From the NCBI GenBank assembly GCA_903829015.1, contig CAIKOJ010000151.1, forward strand, positions 62,001 to 126,000: a stretch of 64,000 nucleotides of DNA, given 5' to 3'. A model generated the notes under the pieces. It saw only the letters and a program-made list of their open reading frames with translations. It was not told the DNA's origin and ran no database searches. Numbering within the stretch: position 1 is the first letter of the stretch; the number at the start of each line of letters is the position of its first letter. Position numbers and translations under genes: made by a program. The DNA is from an uncultured Bacteroidota bacterium. Its GTDB lineage: Bacteria; Bacteroidota; Bacteroidia; Chitinophagales; Chitinophagaceae. Positions 49,908-60,416 of the stretch are shown one piece after another.

Positions 49908-50831
49908 TCAGTATCGCTCAAACCAGTCAAATTTACTGTGGATGATGTTGTCTTTTTCCTTTTTCAAATACTCGAGATAGGCTTTGGAGGCTGATGAGAA
50001 TTTTTTGTTCTTCAGCCATATCAAATGCCAGTTGGTCTTTATGGGAAACTTCTTAACCGGCACTATCTGCAGCTCTCCATTACTGAGTTCGTTCTTTATG
50101 CCAATAAGAGGCATTATCGATGAACCCAGTCCTGCTATTACAGCCTGTTTAACAGCTTCGTTTGAGGTTAGTTCCATTTTCTTCAATACAGTTAAGCTGT
50201 TAGCACGAATAAACTGCTCCATCACAAGGCGGGTAGCTGACCCTTGTTCTCTGTAGATGAGCGGTAGCTGCTCGAAAATAGAGTTGTCATATACTCCCTT
50301 ATTTAACCTTGTGTCGGTGTTAGAAACCAGGTACAATTTATTCTGCATCAACTTAATGCTATCTACCGCTATGGAATCCGGCAGAACAGATACCAGCGAA
50401 AAATCCACTTCATTTTTTTCAAGACTCTCTATTACTTTGGCTTTGTTGGTCACATCCATCACCAGTTCTACACCCTGATGCAGCCTTAGAAAGTCAGCCA
50501 GAAAATAGGGCATCACATATTTGCCGGTAGAAACAATAGACATTTTGAGTCGACCGGTGAGCTGCCCTTTATGGGCCAGGGTTTTATAATTCAGCTCATA
50601 TACACCTTCCAATATCAGTTCTGCCGCCGTGGCGATCTCTCTTCCGAATTCGGTAACATACAGTTTCCTTCCGACGACTTCTGTCAGGGGAATTTCAAAC
50701 TGGTCCTGAAAATTTTTTAGCTGAATAGACACGGCCGGCTGTGCCAGGTGCAACTCTTCGGCCGCCTTGGTAATACTCTCTGTCTGTGTGACTTTGAGAA
50801 AAACCTTTAGTTGATTAAGCGTGTAATTCAT
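49908..50831 (-). CDS. LysR family transcriptional regulator
   Basis: MNYTLNQLKVFLKVTQTESITKAAEELHLAQPAVSIQLKNFQDQF. Confidence 0.96.
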   Translation of the reverse strand: MNYTLNQLKVFLKVTQTESITKAAEELHLAQPAVSIQLKNFQDQFEIPLTEVVGRKLYVTEFGREIATAAELILEGVYELNYKTLAHKGQLTGRLKMSIVSTGKYVMPYFLADFLRLHQGVELVMDVTNKAKVIESLEKNEVDFSLVSVLPDSIAVDSIKLMQNKLYLVSNTDTRLNKGVYDNSIFEQLPLIYREQGSATRLVMEQFIRANSLTVLKKMELTSNEAVKQAVIAGLGSSIMPLIGIKNELSNGELQIVPVKKFPIKTNWHLIWLKNKKFSSASKAYLEYLKKEKDNIIHSKFDWFERY

Positions 50832-50842
50832 AAATATTTTTT

Positions 50843-50885
50843 ATGATAGTCATTGCAAAGTTAAATAATTACTAATGATAGTAAT
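50843..50885. promoter_or_regulatory. candidate LysR operator: two ATGATAGT(C/A)AT sites 32 bp apart, second inside ATTACTA-ATGA-TAGTAAT
   Basis: Sites at 50843-50853 and 50875-50885 in the divergent lysR/purK region. Confidence 0.45.
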
Positions 50886-50946
50886 GATTCACTTTTGCGC
50901 CATCAAATTAGAGAGTGGGAAAAGGAATAACAATACACTACATTAT

Positions 50947-52086
50947 ATGTTAGAACAATTAAAAACAGGCATATTGGGGGGAGGACAATTAGGCGCAATG
51001 TTACTGCGGTCCGCAATTGATTTTGGTCTTAACGTATCTGTAATGGATAAAGATCCAAATGCTCCCTGTTCGCGGCATACCTCTTCCTTTAAGATCGGTG
51101 ATCCCATGAATTATGACGATGTAGTAAAATTTGGCAGCAACCTTGACATAATCACTATCGAAAAAGAAGCGGTAAATACTAAAGCACTCAAACATTTACA
51201 GGCAAACGGTGTAAAAGTGTACCCCTCGCCGGAAACAATTGAGATCATACAGAACAAGTATGACCAGAAGCAATTCCTGATCAAAAACGAACTACCTGTG
51301 GCTGCCGGCATACTTGTAAACGGCAGAGAAGAGATAATGAAGCACTTAGATAGACTACCTGCCTGCCTTAAAAAATGTTCGCACGGTTATGACGGCAAGG
51401 GCGTGATGGTGTTAAGAACCCCGGAGGATATAGCCAATGCTTTTGATGAACCCTGCGTGCTTGAGGAACTAGTAGATATTAAACATGAAATATCGGTTAT
51501 TGTTTCGAGAAATGAAAGCGGTGCCATAGAATGTTATGATCCGGTATTAATGACCTTTAATAAAGGAAGGATGATACTGGACTTTCAGATGTGCCCGGCC
51601 AACATAGATGTGGATATAGCGATGCAAACCAGCAATCTGGCCATTAAAACAGCAGAAGCTCTAGAACTGGTTGGCATTATGGCTGTGGAAATGTTTGTTG
51701 ACAGCCATGGAAATGTAGTTGTAAATGAGCTGGCACCAAGACCACACAACAGTGGTCACCATACGATTGAGGCAAATACCACATCGCAATTTGAACAACA
51801 GATTCGGATCATTCTGGGATTGCCCTTGGGGAGTGCTAAACTCAACAAGGCAAGTGTAATGATCAATATACTTGAACCTGTTGCGCTGCGGAAGAACAAT
51901 CAAACAGATGCCATAAATAACATTCTCTGTACCGACGATGCCCACCTGCATTGGTACGGAAAGCATAGTGGAACAGAGGGACGCAAAATGGGTCATGTTA
52001 CGATTGTAGGATCAACGATTGAAAATGCACTGTCAAAAGCAGTAATAATTCGTCACTTATTAAAAGGAGCATATGAAGAAAAATAA
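50947..52086 (+). CDS. purK: 5-(carboxyamino)imidazole ribonucleotide synthase
   Basis: [25 protein letters not shown]-grasp; [28 protein letters not shown]. Confidence 0.95.
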   Translation: MLEQLKTGILGGGQLGAMLLRSAIDFGLNVSVMDKDPNAPCSRHTSSFKIGDPMNYDDVVKFGSNLDIITIEKEAVNTKALKHLQANGVKVYPSPETIEIIQNKYDQKQFLIKNELPVAAGILVNGREEIMKHLDRLPACLKKCSHGYDGKGVMVLRTPEDIANAFDEPCVLEELVDIKHEISVIVSRNESGAIECYDPVLMTFNKGRMILDFQMCPANIDVDIAMQTSNLAIKTAEALELVGIMAVEMFVDSHGNVVVNELAPRPHNSGHHTIEANTTSQFEQQIRIILGLPLGSAKLNKASVMINILEPVALRKNNQTDAINNILCTDDAHLHWYGKHSGTEGRKMGHVTIVGSTIENALSKAVIIRHLLKGAYEEK

Positions 52087-52582
52087 AGTTGGCATCATAA
52101 TGGGCAGCAGTTCTGATTCGGAAATAATGAGCGCCGCCGCCAAAGTATTGGATCAATTTGGAGTTGAACATGAGTTTACGGTAGTATCAGCGCACCGAAG
52201 CCCCGAGTGGATGTTTGAATACGCAAAAAGCGCTGAAAGCAGAGGTTTGAAAGTGATCATAGCCGGTGCCGGCGGAGCCGCTCATCTGCCCGGCATGATG
52301 GCTGCTCTAACTGTGCTGCCTGTGATAGGGGTGCCTATTAAATCATCTAATTCGATTGATGGCTGGGATTCCCTGCTTTCGATTGTTCAGATGCCGAACG
52401 ATGTACCGGTGGCTACGGTAGCTGTGAACGGTGCGCATAATGCCGGAATTCTGGCGATAGAAATGCTGGCTATCCACGACAAAGCACTTAAAGAAAAGCT
52501 GATAGATCTGAAGAAGAGGAACACGGAAAAAGTCAGACAACAAAATTCATCCCTCAACGAAAGACCTGCCAACCTAAAATAA
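52073..52582 (+). CDS. purE: 5-(carboxyamino)imidazole ribonucleotide mutase
   Basis: [68 protein letters not shown]. Confidence 0.97.
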   Translation: MKKNKVGIIMGSSSDSEIMSAAAKVLDQFGVEHEFTVVSAHRSPEWMFEYAKSAESRGLKVIIAGAGGAAHLPGMMAALTVLPVIGVPIKSSNSIDGWDSLLSIVQMPNDVPVATVAVNGAHNAGILAIEMLAIHDKALKEKLIDLKKRNTEKVRQQNSSLNERPANLK

Positions 52583-52585
52583 TTC

Positions 52586-53545
52586 ATGAATTACAGCTTA
52601 CTGATCAACAACTTAACTAATCCAACGCTTCTGTTTTTTGTTTTGGGGATCATAGCAACCGTGCTAAAAAGCGACCTGGAGATACCAGCTTCTACGTCCA
52701 AATTTATTTCACTGTATTTGCTGTTCTCGATTGGTTTTAAAGGCGGACAGGAGCTGGCGCACAGTGGGTTAAACAGCGAGATACTATTGACACTTGGTCT
52801 TTGCATTGCTATGGCAACAATCGTTCCGCTTTATTCATTTTATATTCTTAAGAGAAAGCTGTCGGTACAAAATGCCGGCGCAATAGCCGCCACATTCGGT
52901 TCAGTTAGCGCTGTCACATTTGTTACGGCAACATTGTTCCTTGAAAATCTCAAAGTGCCTTTCGGAGGACATATGGTAGCTGCTATGGCTCTTATGGAAG
53001 CTCCGGCAATTATAATTGGTGTAATGCTTATGAGAAGTTACAGCGCAGAAAAAGCAAAAACCGGTTTTAAAGATATTGTACACGAATCACTGACAAACGG
53101 ATCAGTGATAATGATCACCGGCAGTCTGGTAATAGGCATCATATCTGATGTAAAAGGAGCCGAAGGAATAAAACCATTCACTACAGATATTTTCAAAGGT
53201 TTTCTTGCAATATTTCTTCTTGAAATGGGTATGGTTGCGGCCAGGCGTTTTAAAGCTTTCAAAAACTATGGTCTCTTTGTCTCGATTTTTGCAATCGTAG
53301 TGCCGATATGCAACGGACTTCTGGCTATTGCGGCCACACATTTTTTCGATATCGCACCCGGCAATCGTTTGCTGCTGGCCATTTTAGCATCCAGCGCCTC
53401 TTATATCGCTGTTCCTGCCGCTATGAAACAAGCCGCACCGGATGCAGATCCGGGTCTTTATGTGCCAATGGCACTTGGAGTAACCTTTCCGTTTAATATT
53501 ACCATTGGTATGCCGCTGTACTGGATACTGATTCAGAATTTTTAA
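52586..53545 (+). CDS. SbtA-like sodium-dependent bicarbonate transporter
   Basis: NPTLLFFVLGIIATVLKSDLEIPASTSKFISLYLLFSIGFKGGQEL; GSVSAVTFVTA; SSASYIAVPAAMKQAAPDADPGLYVPMALGVTFPFNITIGMPLY. Confidence 0.92.
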   Translation: MNYSLLINNLTNPTLLFFVLGIIATVLKSDLEIPASTSKFISLYLLFSIGFKGGQELAHSGLNSEILLTLGLCIAMATIVPLYSFYILKRKLSVQNAGAIAATFGSVSAVTFVTATLFLENLKVPFGGHMVAAMALMEAPAIIIGVMLMRSYSAEKAKTGFKDIVHESLTNGSVIMITGSLVIGIISDVKGAEGIKPFTTDIFKGFLAIFLLEMGMVAARRFKAFKNYGLFVSIFAIVVPICNGLLAIAATHFFDIAPGNRLLLAILASSASYIAVPAAMKQAAPDADPGLYVPMALGVTFPFNITIGMPLYWILIQNF

Positions 53546-53624
53546 CGGATACAGCATCGCAGACAGTTCTTCCCAACATATACACTATTGAACAGACCTC
53601 AACAAAGCAACAAAACAGGGAGTA

Positions 53625-55982
53625 TTAGAATTGTATTTTATAAATGAAATTAGGGAACAGGCCCAGCTGATATGTGGTCGTGATCCTTTTGCTTCCGTTG
53701 TCGTAGGTTTGACTGAATACATTCTGGTGATTGGTTACATTCTGGATGTCCAGCGAAAATGTCTGTGCTACTTTTCGTTTTTTGCTGTTCAACACATATC
53801 CCAACTTGAAATCCAATCTGAAATAATTGTCGTATCGGCTGGTATAGGCGTACTCATCGCCTTTTAATTGGGTATTGCCGCGTAATTGAGAGGCGGGCAG
53901 ATCTATAGGGGTATGATACCTGCCGCCGGCATTGGTTAATTTTATGTCCGTTGATATTTTATTTCTTCTTCCCTTACCGACTATAAACTCTTTCCCACAC
54001 AAGATGTTGTATACGTAATTACCATTGAAGGCTGTATTATGTTCAACACCATCACTTCCTTTGTATTTGGAATCGTAGACAGATGCAGTGAACAAACCGT
54101 AGTACCCTTTACTGAAAAATTTCTCAATCGTTAGTTCAACACCGTAATTTGTACCCGTGCCGTTATTTTTCAGATTAGTTTCCAAATCAGGCTTGAAACC
54201 CGCGCCTGTGTTGAGCATAGAATAAGAACTGGCAAAAGAATCAACCGGAACGTCGAATAAATACTGATAGTAAGCTTCTGCTTTGACTCTCCAATCTTTA
54301 AAAGGTTGCCAGTCGTATCCAAGCACCAAATGGTGGCTTTTTGTAAATCCGAGATTCTTATTGCTGCCGCTGTCTGTTCCACTCTTGCTTTGCACCTGAT
54401 TGTAGTAAATATTAACTGGCTGCATCTGCGCATGTAATCCGTATCCAAAACTCAAACTACTCTTACTACTGATATCATACTTTAAACCGAGTCGCGGCTC
54501 TGCAGATAGTGAAGCATCATTTAAAAACAGCTTGTGCGCATGCAAACCGGCATTTAGCGTCAATCGCTCTGTGAAGCTGTATTTAGCATGAATATATGCC
54601 TGTGCCAGATTGGTGGAACTATTGTTGTCCCAGATCCGCTGCCAGTCAGGCAGATTTCTTCTTGTTCTGTAATACAGGCTCAGGTCAATCAATTCGTCCT
54701 GAATGCCAGCTTTAATGAATAGTCTGGAATTCACCTTCAGGTTATAGCTAGTGGCAAATTCGTAAGCCGTTTTTGCTACTTTCTCTTCTTCGTTGGTCCG
54801 GCTACCGCCAGTGGAATCAGAACTGGTTTGCAGCTGTGTATTTTTTGAGTAATTAATGCCAATGGTTGTACTTATATAGGAACGACTATTGATCGTTTTT
54901 ACATGCCTGAGTCCTGTTATGCCAATATCGCTGGTCAAATCAGTATTGTCTGGTGTAGAATATAGAGAGCCTGTTTTGCCACCTGTAATGGAAATGCTGC
55001 TGTTTGCGAGTATCCCGAATAAAGTGAATGTGCCCAGCTTTGTATTGCCGCTGCTGATTTTGAATGACAGGTCCTGATAAGATGGAGTAGATGGAGTGCC
55101 GATGTCAATTCCCAGCAAGGGTGCAATTACTGCTACGGAGTGGCGATAGCCAATAAGATAAGATGAACCGTTACCTTTTTTGATAGGACCCTCTGTCATT
55201 GCCTCAAGACCGGTTACTAATCCTAATTGTACTGTGTTCTCTCTACGCTCTGAGTTACCATTGCGGAACCCTAGATCAAACACTCCCGAAAGCGCATTGC
55301 CGTACTCAGCAGGAAAAGCTGAAGTAAAAAAATCCGAGCTCTTCAGCATATTGGTATTTAACGCGCTTACAGCTCCGCCTGTTGTGCCTACGGTGGCAAA
55401 GTGGTTTGGGTTGGTAACATTCATCCCATCGATCCGCCATAGTACTCCGGTTGGCGAATTGCCCCTGATAACAATATCATTTCTCGAATCGTCAGGCGTA
55501 CTTACCCCCGCAAAGTTGGCAGCCAAGCGGGCGGGGTCGCTTCTACCACCCGCATAACGGTTTACCTCTTCCATTGAAAATGTGCGTGCACTAACTACAG
55601 CCAGTTTGTTTATTGAGCCGGCCTTGTTGGTTCCTTTAACCACCACTTCATTCAGGCGTTTAAATTTTTCCTCCATACTTATATCCAATATGGTTTCTTT
55701 GCCTGAAGTAACAACAACGTTGGGTATAACGACGTCTTTATAGCCAGAATAGGAAATTTTAACCTCATATCTGCCGGGGGCAACATCGGTTAAAACGAAA
55801 TTTCCGTTTAAATCAGTCAATGCGCCATTCCTATTCGTATCATAGTTTAATTGGGCTGCAGCACCAATAATTGGTGTTTGGGAAAGTTTATCAAGAACTG
55901 TACCCCTTATTTTTTGTTTATTGCTTTGGGCAAGAAGCAAATTAGGAATGATTGCGAATAACACTAACAAACGAAAATTCAT
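53625..55982 (-). CDS. TonB-dependent receptor with CarboxypepD_reg-like N-terminus
   Basis: KIRGTVLDKLSQTPIIGAAAQLNYDTNRNGALTDLNGNFVLTDVAPGRYEVKISYSGY; plug RIDGMNVTNPNHFA; barrel. Confidence 0.92.
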   Translation of the reverse strand: MNFRLLVLFAIIPNLLLAQSNKQKIRGTVLDKLSQTPIIGAAAQLNYDTNRNGALTDLNGNFVLTDVAPGRYEVKISYSGYKDVVIPNVVVTSGKETILDISMEEKFKRLNEVVVKGTNKAGSINKLAVVSARTFSMEEVNRYAGGRSDPARLAANFAGVSTPDDSRNDIVIRGNSPTGVLWRIDGMNVTNPNHFATVGTTGGAVSALNTNMLKSSDFFTSAFPAEYGNALSGVFDLGFRNGNSERRENTVQLGLVTGLEAMTEGPIKKGNGSSYLIGYRHSVAVIAPLLGIDIGTPSTPSYQDLSFKISSGNTKLGTFTLFGILANSSISITGGKTGSLYSTPDNTDLTSDIGITGLRHVKTINSRSYISTTIGINYSKNTQLQTSSDSTGGSRTNEEEKVAKTAYEFATSYNLKVNSRLFIKAGIQDELIDLSLYYRTRRNLPDWQRIWDNNSSTNLAQAYIHAKYSFTERLTLNAGLHAHKLFLNDASLSAEPRLGLKYDISSKSSLSFGYGLHAQMQPVNIYYNQVQSKSGTDSGSNKNLGFTKSHHLVLGYDWQPFKDWRVKAEAYYQYLFDVPVDSFASSYSMLNTGAGFKPDLETNLKNNGTGTNYGVELTIEKFFSKGYYGLFTASVYDSKYKGSDGVEHNTAFNGNYVYNILCGKEFIVGKGRRNKISTDIKLTNAGGRYHTPIDLPASQLRGNTQLKGDEYAYTSRYDNYFRLDFKLGYVLNSKKRKVAQTFSLDIQNVTNHQNVFSQTYDNGSKRITTTYQLGLFPNFIYKIQF

Positions 55983-56307
55983 TAAATAATTTATTTATGT
56001 TGTTAGACGGTAGGCCTTGAGGAAACCTTCGCGGTTATTTGTATTTATTAATTCACTGTGTAAGTGAATTGAGGTACTACCGGCAAATGTTTAGAAGAAA
56101 CATCGCCCGAACACGCATAGATAATTATTGGCATCTTAACAGAATCCGGTTGATTCGGTGGGCGTACATATTAAATGTAAACGGATTAAAAATGATTATT
56201 ACCCTGAAAATCCCGTAGAAAAGACTCCCGGATTTAATTTCAATCATTTTAGGTGCATTCCCAGCCAAAATTTTTACATCCAATTCAAAGAGCAAGTTGT
56301 ATTCTGC

Positions 56308-56315
56308 TACCTTTG
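56308..56315 (+). promoter_or_regulatory. TACCTTTG -7 element upstream of glnS
   Basis: TACCTTTG ending 18 nt before ATG 56334. Confidence 0.45.
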
Positions 56316-56333
56316 CACCCAATAGACAATACA

Positions 56334-58001
56334 ATGAGCGAAGAAAAATCACTTAATTTTCTTGAAGAGATAATAGAGAATGATATTGCGGCTGGTAAGA
56401 ATAATGGCCGGGTACATACCCGTTTCCCCCCTGAGCCAAACGGCTACCTGCACATAGGTCATGCTACTTCCATTTGCCTCAACTTCGGTCTGGCAAAAAA
56501 GTACAATGGTAAATGCAATCTCCGTTTTGATGATACCAATCCGGTTACCGAAGAGACCGAATATGTAGAAAGTATTAAAAACGATATCCGCTGGCTTGGG
56601 TTTGAGTGGGATGGTGAGTACTATGCATCAGACTATTTTGACAAGCTGTATGATTTTGCTGTTGTCCTGATTAAAAAAGGTCTAGCATACGTTGACGACA
56701 GCACTGCTGAACAAATAGCTGCTACCAAGGGTTCTTTCGAAAAACCAGGACAAGAAAGTCCGTACCGCAACCGTAGTGTAGAAGAAAACCTGCAGTTATT
56801 TGCGGAAATGAAAGCCGGTAAGTACAATGACGGTGAAAAAACGCTGCGAGCCAAAATTGATATGGCACACCCCAACCTGCTGCTCCGCGACCCACTGATG
56901 TACCGTATAAAACACGAACACCACCATCGCACAGGTGATACATGGTGCATCTATCCTATGTATGACTATGCACATGGTCAGAGCGACAGCATAGAAGAGA
57001 TCACACACTCCATATGTACACTGGAATTCATTCATCACAGACCACTATACAACTGGTTCATTGAGCAGCTTGGCATATTCCCATCGCACCAGTACGAGTT
57101 TGCCCGCCGCAACCTTACATATACAGTAATGAGTAAGAGGAAGCTGCTGCAGCTGGTAAATGATAAGCATGTATCAGGCTGGGACGACCCACGTATGCCT
57201 ACTGTAAGCGGAATGCGCCGCAGGGGTTATCCGGCGGCGGCATTGAGGCAGTTCTCTGATACTGTAGGTATTGCCAAGCGGGAGAATATTGTAGATGTAG
57301 GCCTGCTGGAATTTTGCGTGCGCGAGCACCTGAATAAAACGAGCAACCGTGTGATGGCAGTGTTGGATCCGGTGAAGCTGGTGATCACTAACTACCCGGC
57401 AGGACAAGAAGATATATTTGAAGCCGAAAACAACCCAGAAGACCCCAACGGCGGCGCAAGGCCGATCCCTTTCAGCAGTGAGTTGTGGATAGAGCGAGAG
57501 GACTTTATGGAAAACCCGCCAAAGAAATTCTTCAGACTGGCAGTAGGCAATATGGTGCGCCTGAAGAGCGCCTATATTGTAAAATGTGCAGGCTTTAAGA
57601 AAGACGATGCGGGCAACATTACAGAAGTACACTGTTCGTACCTGCCTGAGAGCAGGAGCGGCAACGATACCAGCGGTCTTGTAGTGAAGGGAACCATTCA
57701 TTGGGTAAGTGTAGCACACGCACGCACTGCAGAAGTAAGGCTGTACGACAGGTTATTTAAGGTAGAAGATCCATCGAATGAAGACGGAGACTTTAAAGAC
57801 TATATTAATCCTGATTCTTTGTCGGTGCTTCCATCGGTTTATATTGAGCCGGAGTTAGCGAAAGCTAAACCCGGAGATCAGGTTCAGTTTATGCGCAAGG
57901 GTTACTTTGCGGTCGATACAGATAGCACAGAGAACAAGCTTGTATTTAACCGTACGGTTACACTCAAAGACGCATGGGCTAAGGAAGTGAAGAAGGGGTA
58001 A
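56334..58001 (+). CDS. glnS: glutamine--tRNA ligase
   Basis: [55 protein letters not shown]. Confidence 0.97.
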   Translation: MSEEKSLNFLEEIIENDIAAGKNNGRVHTRFPPEPNGYLHIGHATSICLNFGLAKKYNGKCNLRFDDTNPVTEETEYVESIKNDIRWLGFEWDGEYYASDYFDKLYDFAVVLIKKGLAYVDDSTAEQIAATKGSFEKPGQESPYRNRSVEENLQLFAEMKAGKYNDGEKTLRAKIDMAHPNLLLRDPLMYRIKHEHHHRTGDTWCIYPMYDYAHGQSDSIEEITHSICTLEFIHHRPLYNWFIEQLGIFPSHQYEFARRNLTYTVMSKRKLLQLVNDKHVSGWDDPRMPTVSGMRRRGYPAAALRQFSDTVGIAKRENIVDVGLLEFCVREHLNKTSNRVMAVLDPVKLVITNYPAGQEDIFEAENNPEDPNGGARPIPFSSELWIEREDFMENPPKKFFRLAVGNMVRLKSAYIVKCAGFKKDDAGNITEVHCSYLPESRSGNDTSGLVVKGTIHWVSVAHARTAEVRLYDRLFKVEDPSNEDGDFKDYINPDSLSVLPSVYIEPELAKAKPGDQVQFMRKGYFAVDTDSTENKLVFNRTVTLKDAWAKEVKKG

Positions 58002-58019
58002 CTTTTTTCTAAGCACGGC

Positions 58020-58475
58020 TTATTGTGGGAACAGGCGTTCGTCGGCTGATACCGGGCGCATGTGAGTAATCCTGACTTTTTTGAAGTCAGGATGATTAGG
58101 ATTCAGTAGGTAGTTGTGCTCTTCCGATATCAATACAGAAGGGACTTTTAATGCAAGATATTTACCGGCGCTAATGAAGTTGTCGCCAGTTACTTTTAGG
58201 GTATCCGGGGGAGGATTTGAAGCCCAGGTTTGTGGCAATTTTTCAGCCGATAAAATTTCTATGCTTTCCTCGGGAATTTCAATGGTTGCTATACAGAATC
58301 CACTCTCAGGTATTCTGCCAATATGAGCCACAGCCTCCAGCAATGCCAGCGCCCTGCTTTCGGCAGTATACAACATGTATGTGTCTTTACTGTTCCAGCG
58401 ACCACCAAACATAGCAGCACCCTTACCCGAAAGATCATTAATAAACCTGCAGTCGCTAATCCTGTAAATGATCAT
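58020..58475 (-). CDS. RES domain protein (NAD-degrading-type toxin candidate)
   Basis: YRISDCRFINDLSGKGAAMFGGRWNSKDTYMLYTAESRALALLEAVAH. Confidence 0.9.
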   Translation of the reverse strand: MIIYRISDCRFINDLSGKGAAMFGGRWNSKDTYMLYTAESRALALLEAVAHIGRIPESGFCIATIEIPEESIEILSAEKLPQTWASNPPPDTLKVTGDNFISAGKYLALKVPSVLISEEHNYLLNPNHPDFKKVRITHMRPVSADERLFPQ

Positions 58476-59011
58476 TATGCAAAAATGCCGTGTTGTATTT
58501 TGCCCATTTCATCCATTAGCATGGCTATACCCAATGATGTATCTAAAAACTCTTTTGGGGTTTTGTTGCCAAAAGTTAAAAGCCGGGTATCCATCCATTG
58601 CCTGAAGCTATCTATTGAACCGAATACTTCGATACCCCTGCTATAGAGCCTCGCCATTTCTACCATTCGTTCGGATTGCTCCTGCGAAAGTTTTTGATGC
58701 GCAGTATACCGACGAAGAGTTCTATCGGAGGTATGTACGATCATAGACATTTCTTTTAACGAAATATCTGCGATCTTCATTAAGTGAAACATCGCCTGCA
58801 TGGGCACACCCGCTCTAATGAGCGAAATCAGGTCGTTATCATTTTTAATGGTCGTAAAATCTTTTTTACCGCTCATACCCATCAATCCGATAGTACGAGC
58901 GGTGATAGAATCCTGCGGAGCATACTGATAAACCGATACGGGCTCTTCAATTACACCAGAATTGGTTTCTGATGGATTGTAACCCGTTGATTTTTTTGAT
59001 TGCCTTGCCAT
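58475..59011 (-). CDS. Xre/MbcA/ParS-type antitoxin (DUF2384)
   Basis: TAATG overlap with the RES gene; C-term SRGIEVFGSIDSFRQWMDTRLLTFGNKTPKEFLDTSLGIAMLMDEMGKIQHGIFA. Confidence 0.9.
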   Translation of the reverse strand: MARQSKKSTGYNPSETNSGVIEEPVSVYQYAPQDSITARTIGLMGMSGKKDFTTIKNDNDLISLIRAGVPMQAMFHLMKIADISLKEMSMIVHTSDRTLRRYTAHQKLSQEQSERMVEMARLYSRGIEVFGSIDSFRQWMDTRLLTFGNKTPKEFLDTSLGIAMLMDEMGKIQHGIFA

Positions 59012-59060
59012 TGCGTACAATTTGTCCGCAATTTACGGCCATTTGTCCAAATTATAAAAT

Positions 59061-59441
59061 TTATTTTCCTGCAATCATACTTATTTCAACATTCACGCCC
59101 TTTGGTAAACCAGCGACCTGTACAGTTTCACGGGCAGGCGAATAGTCGGGGAAATAGCTGCCATATACTTCATTAACTGATCCGAATTGACCCATGTCCA
59201 TTAGGAAAATTGATGTTTTGAGGACATTTGTAAAATCCATGCCAGCCTCCGTAAGAATAGCTTTGAGGTTTTCCATTACCATACGGGTTTCAGTTTTTAT
59301 ATCATCCTGAACCAGGTTGCCTGTTTTGGGATCCAGAGGTATCTGCCCTGATATAAACAGCATATTGCCAAACTGAATGGCCTGATTGTATGGCCCAATG
59401 GGGGCAGGAGCGTTGTCTGTGCGTATGATTTTCTTTTCCAT
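59061..59441 (-). CDS. ridA: RidA family protein
   Basis: IIRTDNAPAPIGPYNQAIQFGNMLFISGQIPLDPKTGNLV...ETVQVAGLPKGVNVEISMIA. Confidence 0.95.
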   Translation of the reverse strand: MEKKIIRTDNAPAPIGPYNQAIQFGNMLFISGQIPLDPKTGNLVQDDIKTETRMVMENLKAILTEAGMDFTNVLKTSIFLMDMGQFGSVNEVYGSYFPDYSPARETVQVAGLPKGVNVEISMIAGK

Positions 59442-59445
59442 ACCA

Positions 59446-59453
59446 CAAAAGTA
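59446..59453 (-). promoter_or_regulatory. TACTTTTG -7 element 4 nt upstream of ridA ATG
   Basis: Reverse strand TACTTTTG-TGGT-ATG. Confidence 0.45.
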
Positions 59454-59547
59454 ACTGTATTTTGAAAAGGTAGTGATTACAATTATTGACAGCAATCAAT
59501 AGGTATATCTACGTTGGATTATGGAACAGCAGATTTGATAATTGCAC

Positions 59548-59555
59548 TACTTTTG
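59548..59555 (+). promoter_or_regulatory. TACTTTTG -7 element 5 nt upstream of tsaB ATG
   Basis: TACTTTTG-TGCCA-ATG. Confidence 0.45.
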
Positions 59556-59560
59556 TGCCA

Positions 59561-60220
59561 ATGGATTACCTTTTACATATAGACACTTCGTCTGACGCCG
59601 GTTCAGTGGCAATAGGGGCTGATGGGAAACTGCTTGCGCAAAGGATCAATAACGAAACCCGCAATCATGCCGCTACAATCAATATGATGATTGAAGATGT
59701 GCTGGCAGATGCCGGCATCAATATGGAGCAGCTTAGCGGTGTTGTGGTTTGTGCCGGGCCCGGATCGTATACAGGACTGCGAATTGGGATGGCGACTGCA
59801 AAAGGTATTTGCTACGCACTTGATAAGCCCCTACTGCTCGATAATAAGCTCACTCTGTTGGCCTATCAATGTTCTAAAAAACAACCGGCATCCCAATATA
59901 TCTCTTTGCTTACAGCACGCGAAAAAGAGTACTTTATTGCAGTATATGACTCGGATTTTTATTGTATCCTTACCCCTCAGCATATCATGGCAGAACACCT
60001 CAGTTCGATTATAAAAGAAGCTGATACAACGGTACTTATTACAGATGATGCGGCGGTTGGCGGTGCATTACCTTTGAGTAATTTACAAATTGAAGATAGC
60101 ACAAACATAAATTTTGAATTATGGATATCCTATGCAAATGAGCAATTTAAGCGTAGGAACACGGTAAATTTAAGCACAGCTGAGCCTTTTTATCTGAAAC
60201 AAGTTTATACCCATAAATAA
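59561..60220 (+). CDS. tsaB: tRNA threonylcarbamoyladenosine biosynthesis protein TsaB
   Basis: LLHIDTSSDAGSVAIG; VVVCAGPGSYTGLRIGMATAKGICYALDKPL. Confidence 0.95.
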   Translation: MDYLLHIDTSSDAGSVAIGADGKLLAQRINNETRNHAATINMMIEDVLADAGINMEQLSGVVVCAGPGSYTGLRIGMATAKGICYALDKPLLLDNKLTLLAYQCSKKQPASQYISLLTAREKEYFIAVYDSDFYCILTPQHIMAEHLSSIIKEADTTVLITDDAAVGGALPLSNLQIEDSTNINFELWISYANEQFKRRNTVNLSTAEPFYLKQVYTHK

Positions 60221-60416
60221 TTGGTAATCAACGTTTTATTGCCTATATTTATTAATCAAATTTTTGGATTTAACACTATGTTAACTTTTTTTTATCAAAA
60301 TATTACATTTCATATCGGTTTAATTGAGTATGTTTGCACTCCCATTCAATAATTTTATTTAATGGCAGTGAAGTAGTAAGAATTTTTTAACCAATTAACA
60401 CTTTAAAATTTAATTA

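Noticed and set aside
50947-53545. Autotrophic carbon-concentrating mechanism
   Set aside because: No RuBisCO, carboxysome or SbtB gene is visible; the SbtA-like gene is better explained by linkage to PurK/PurE.
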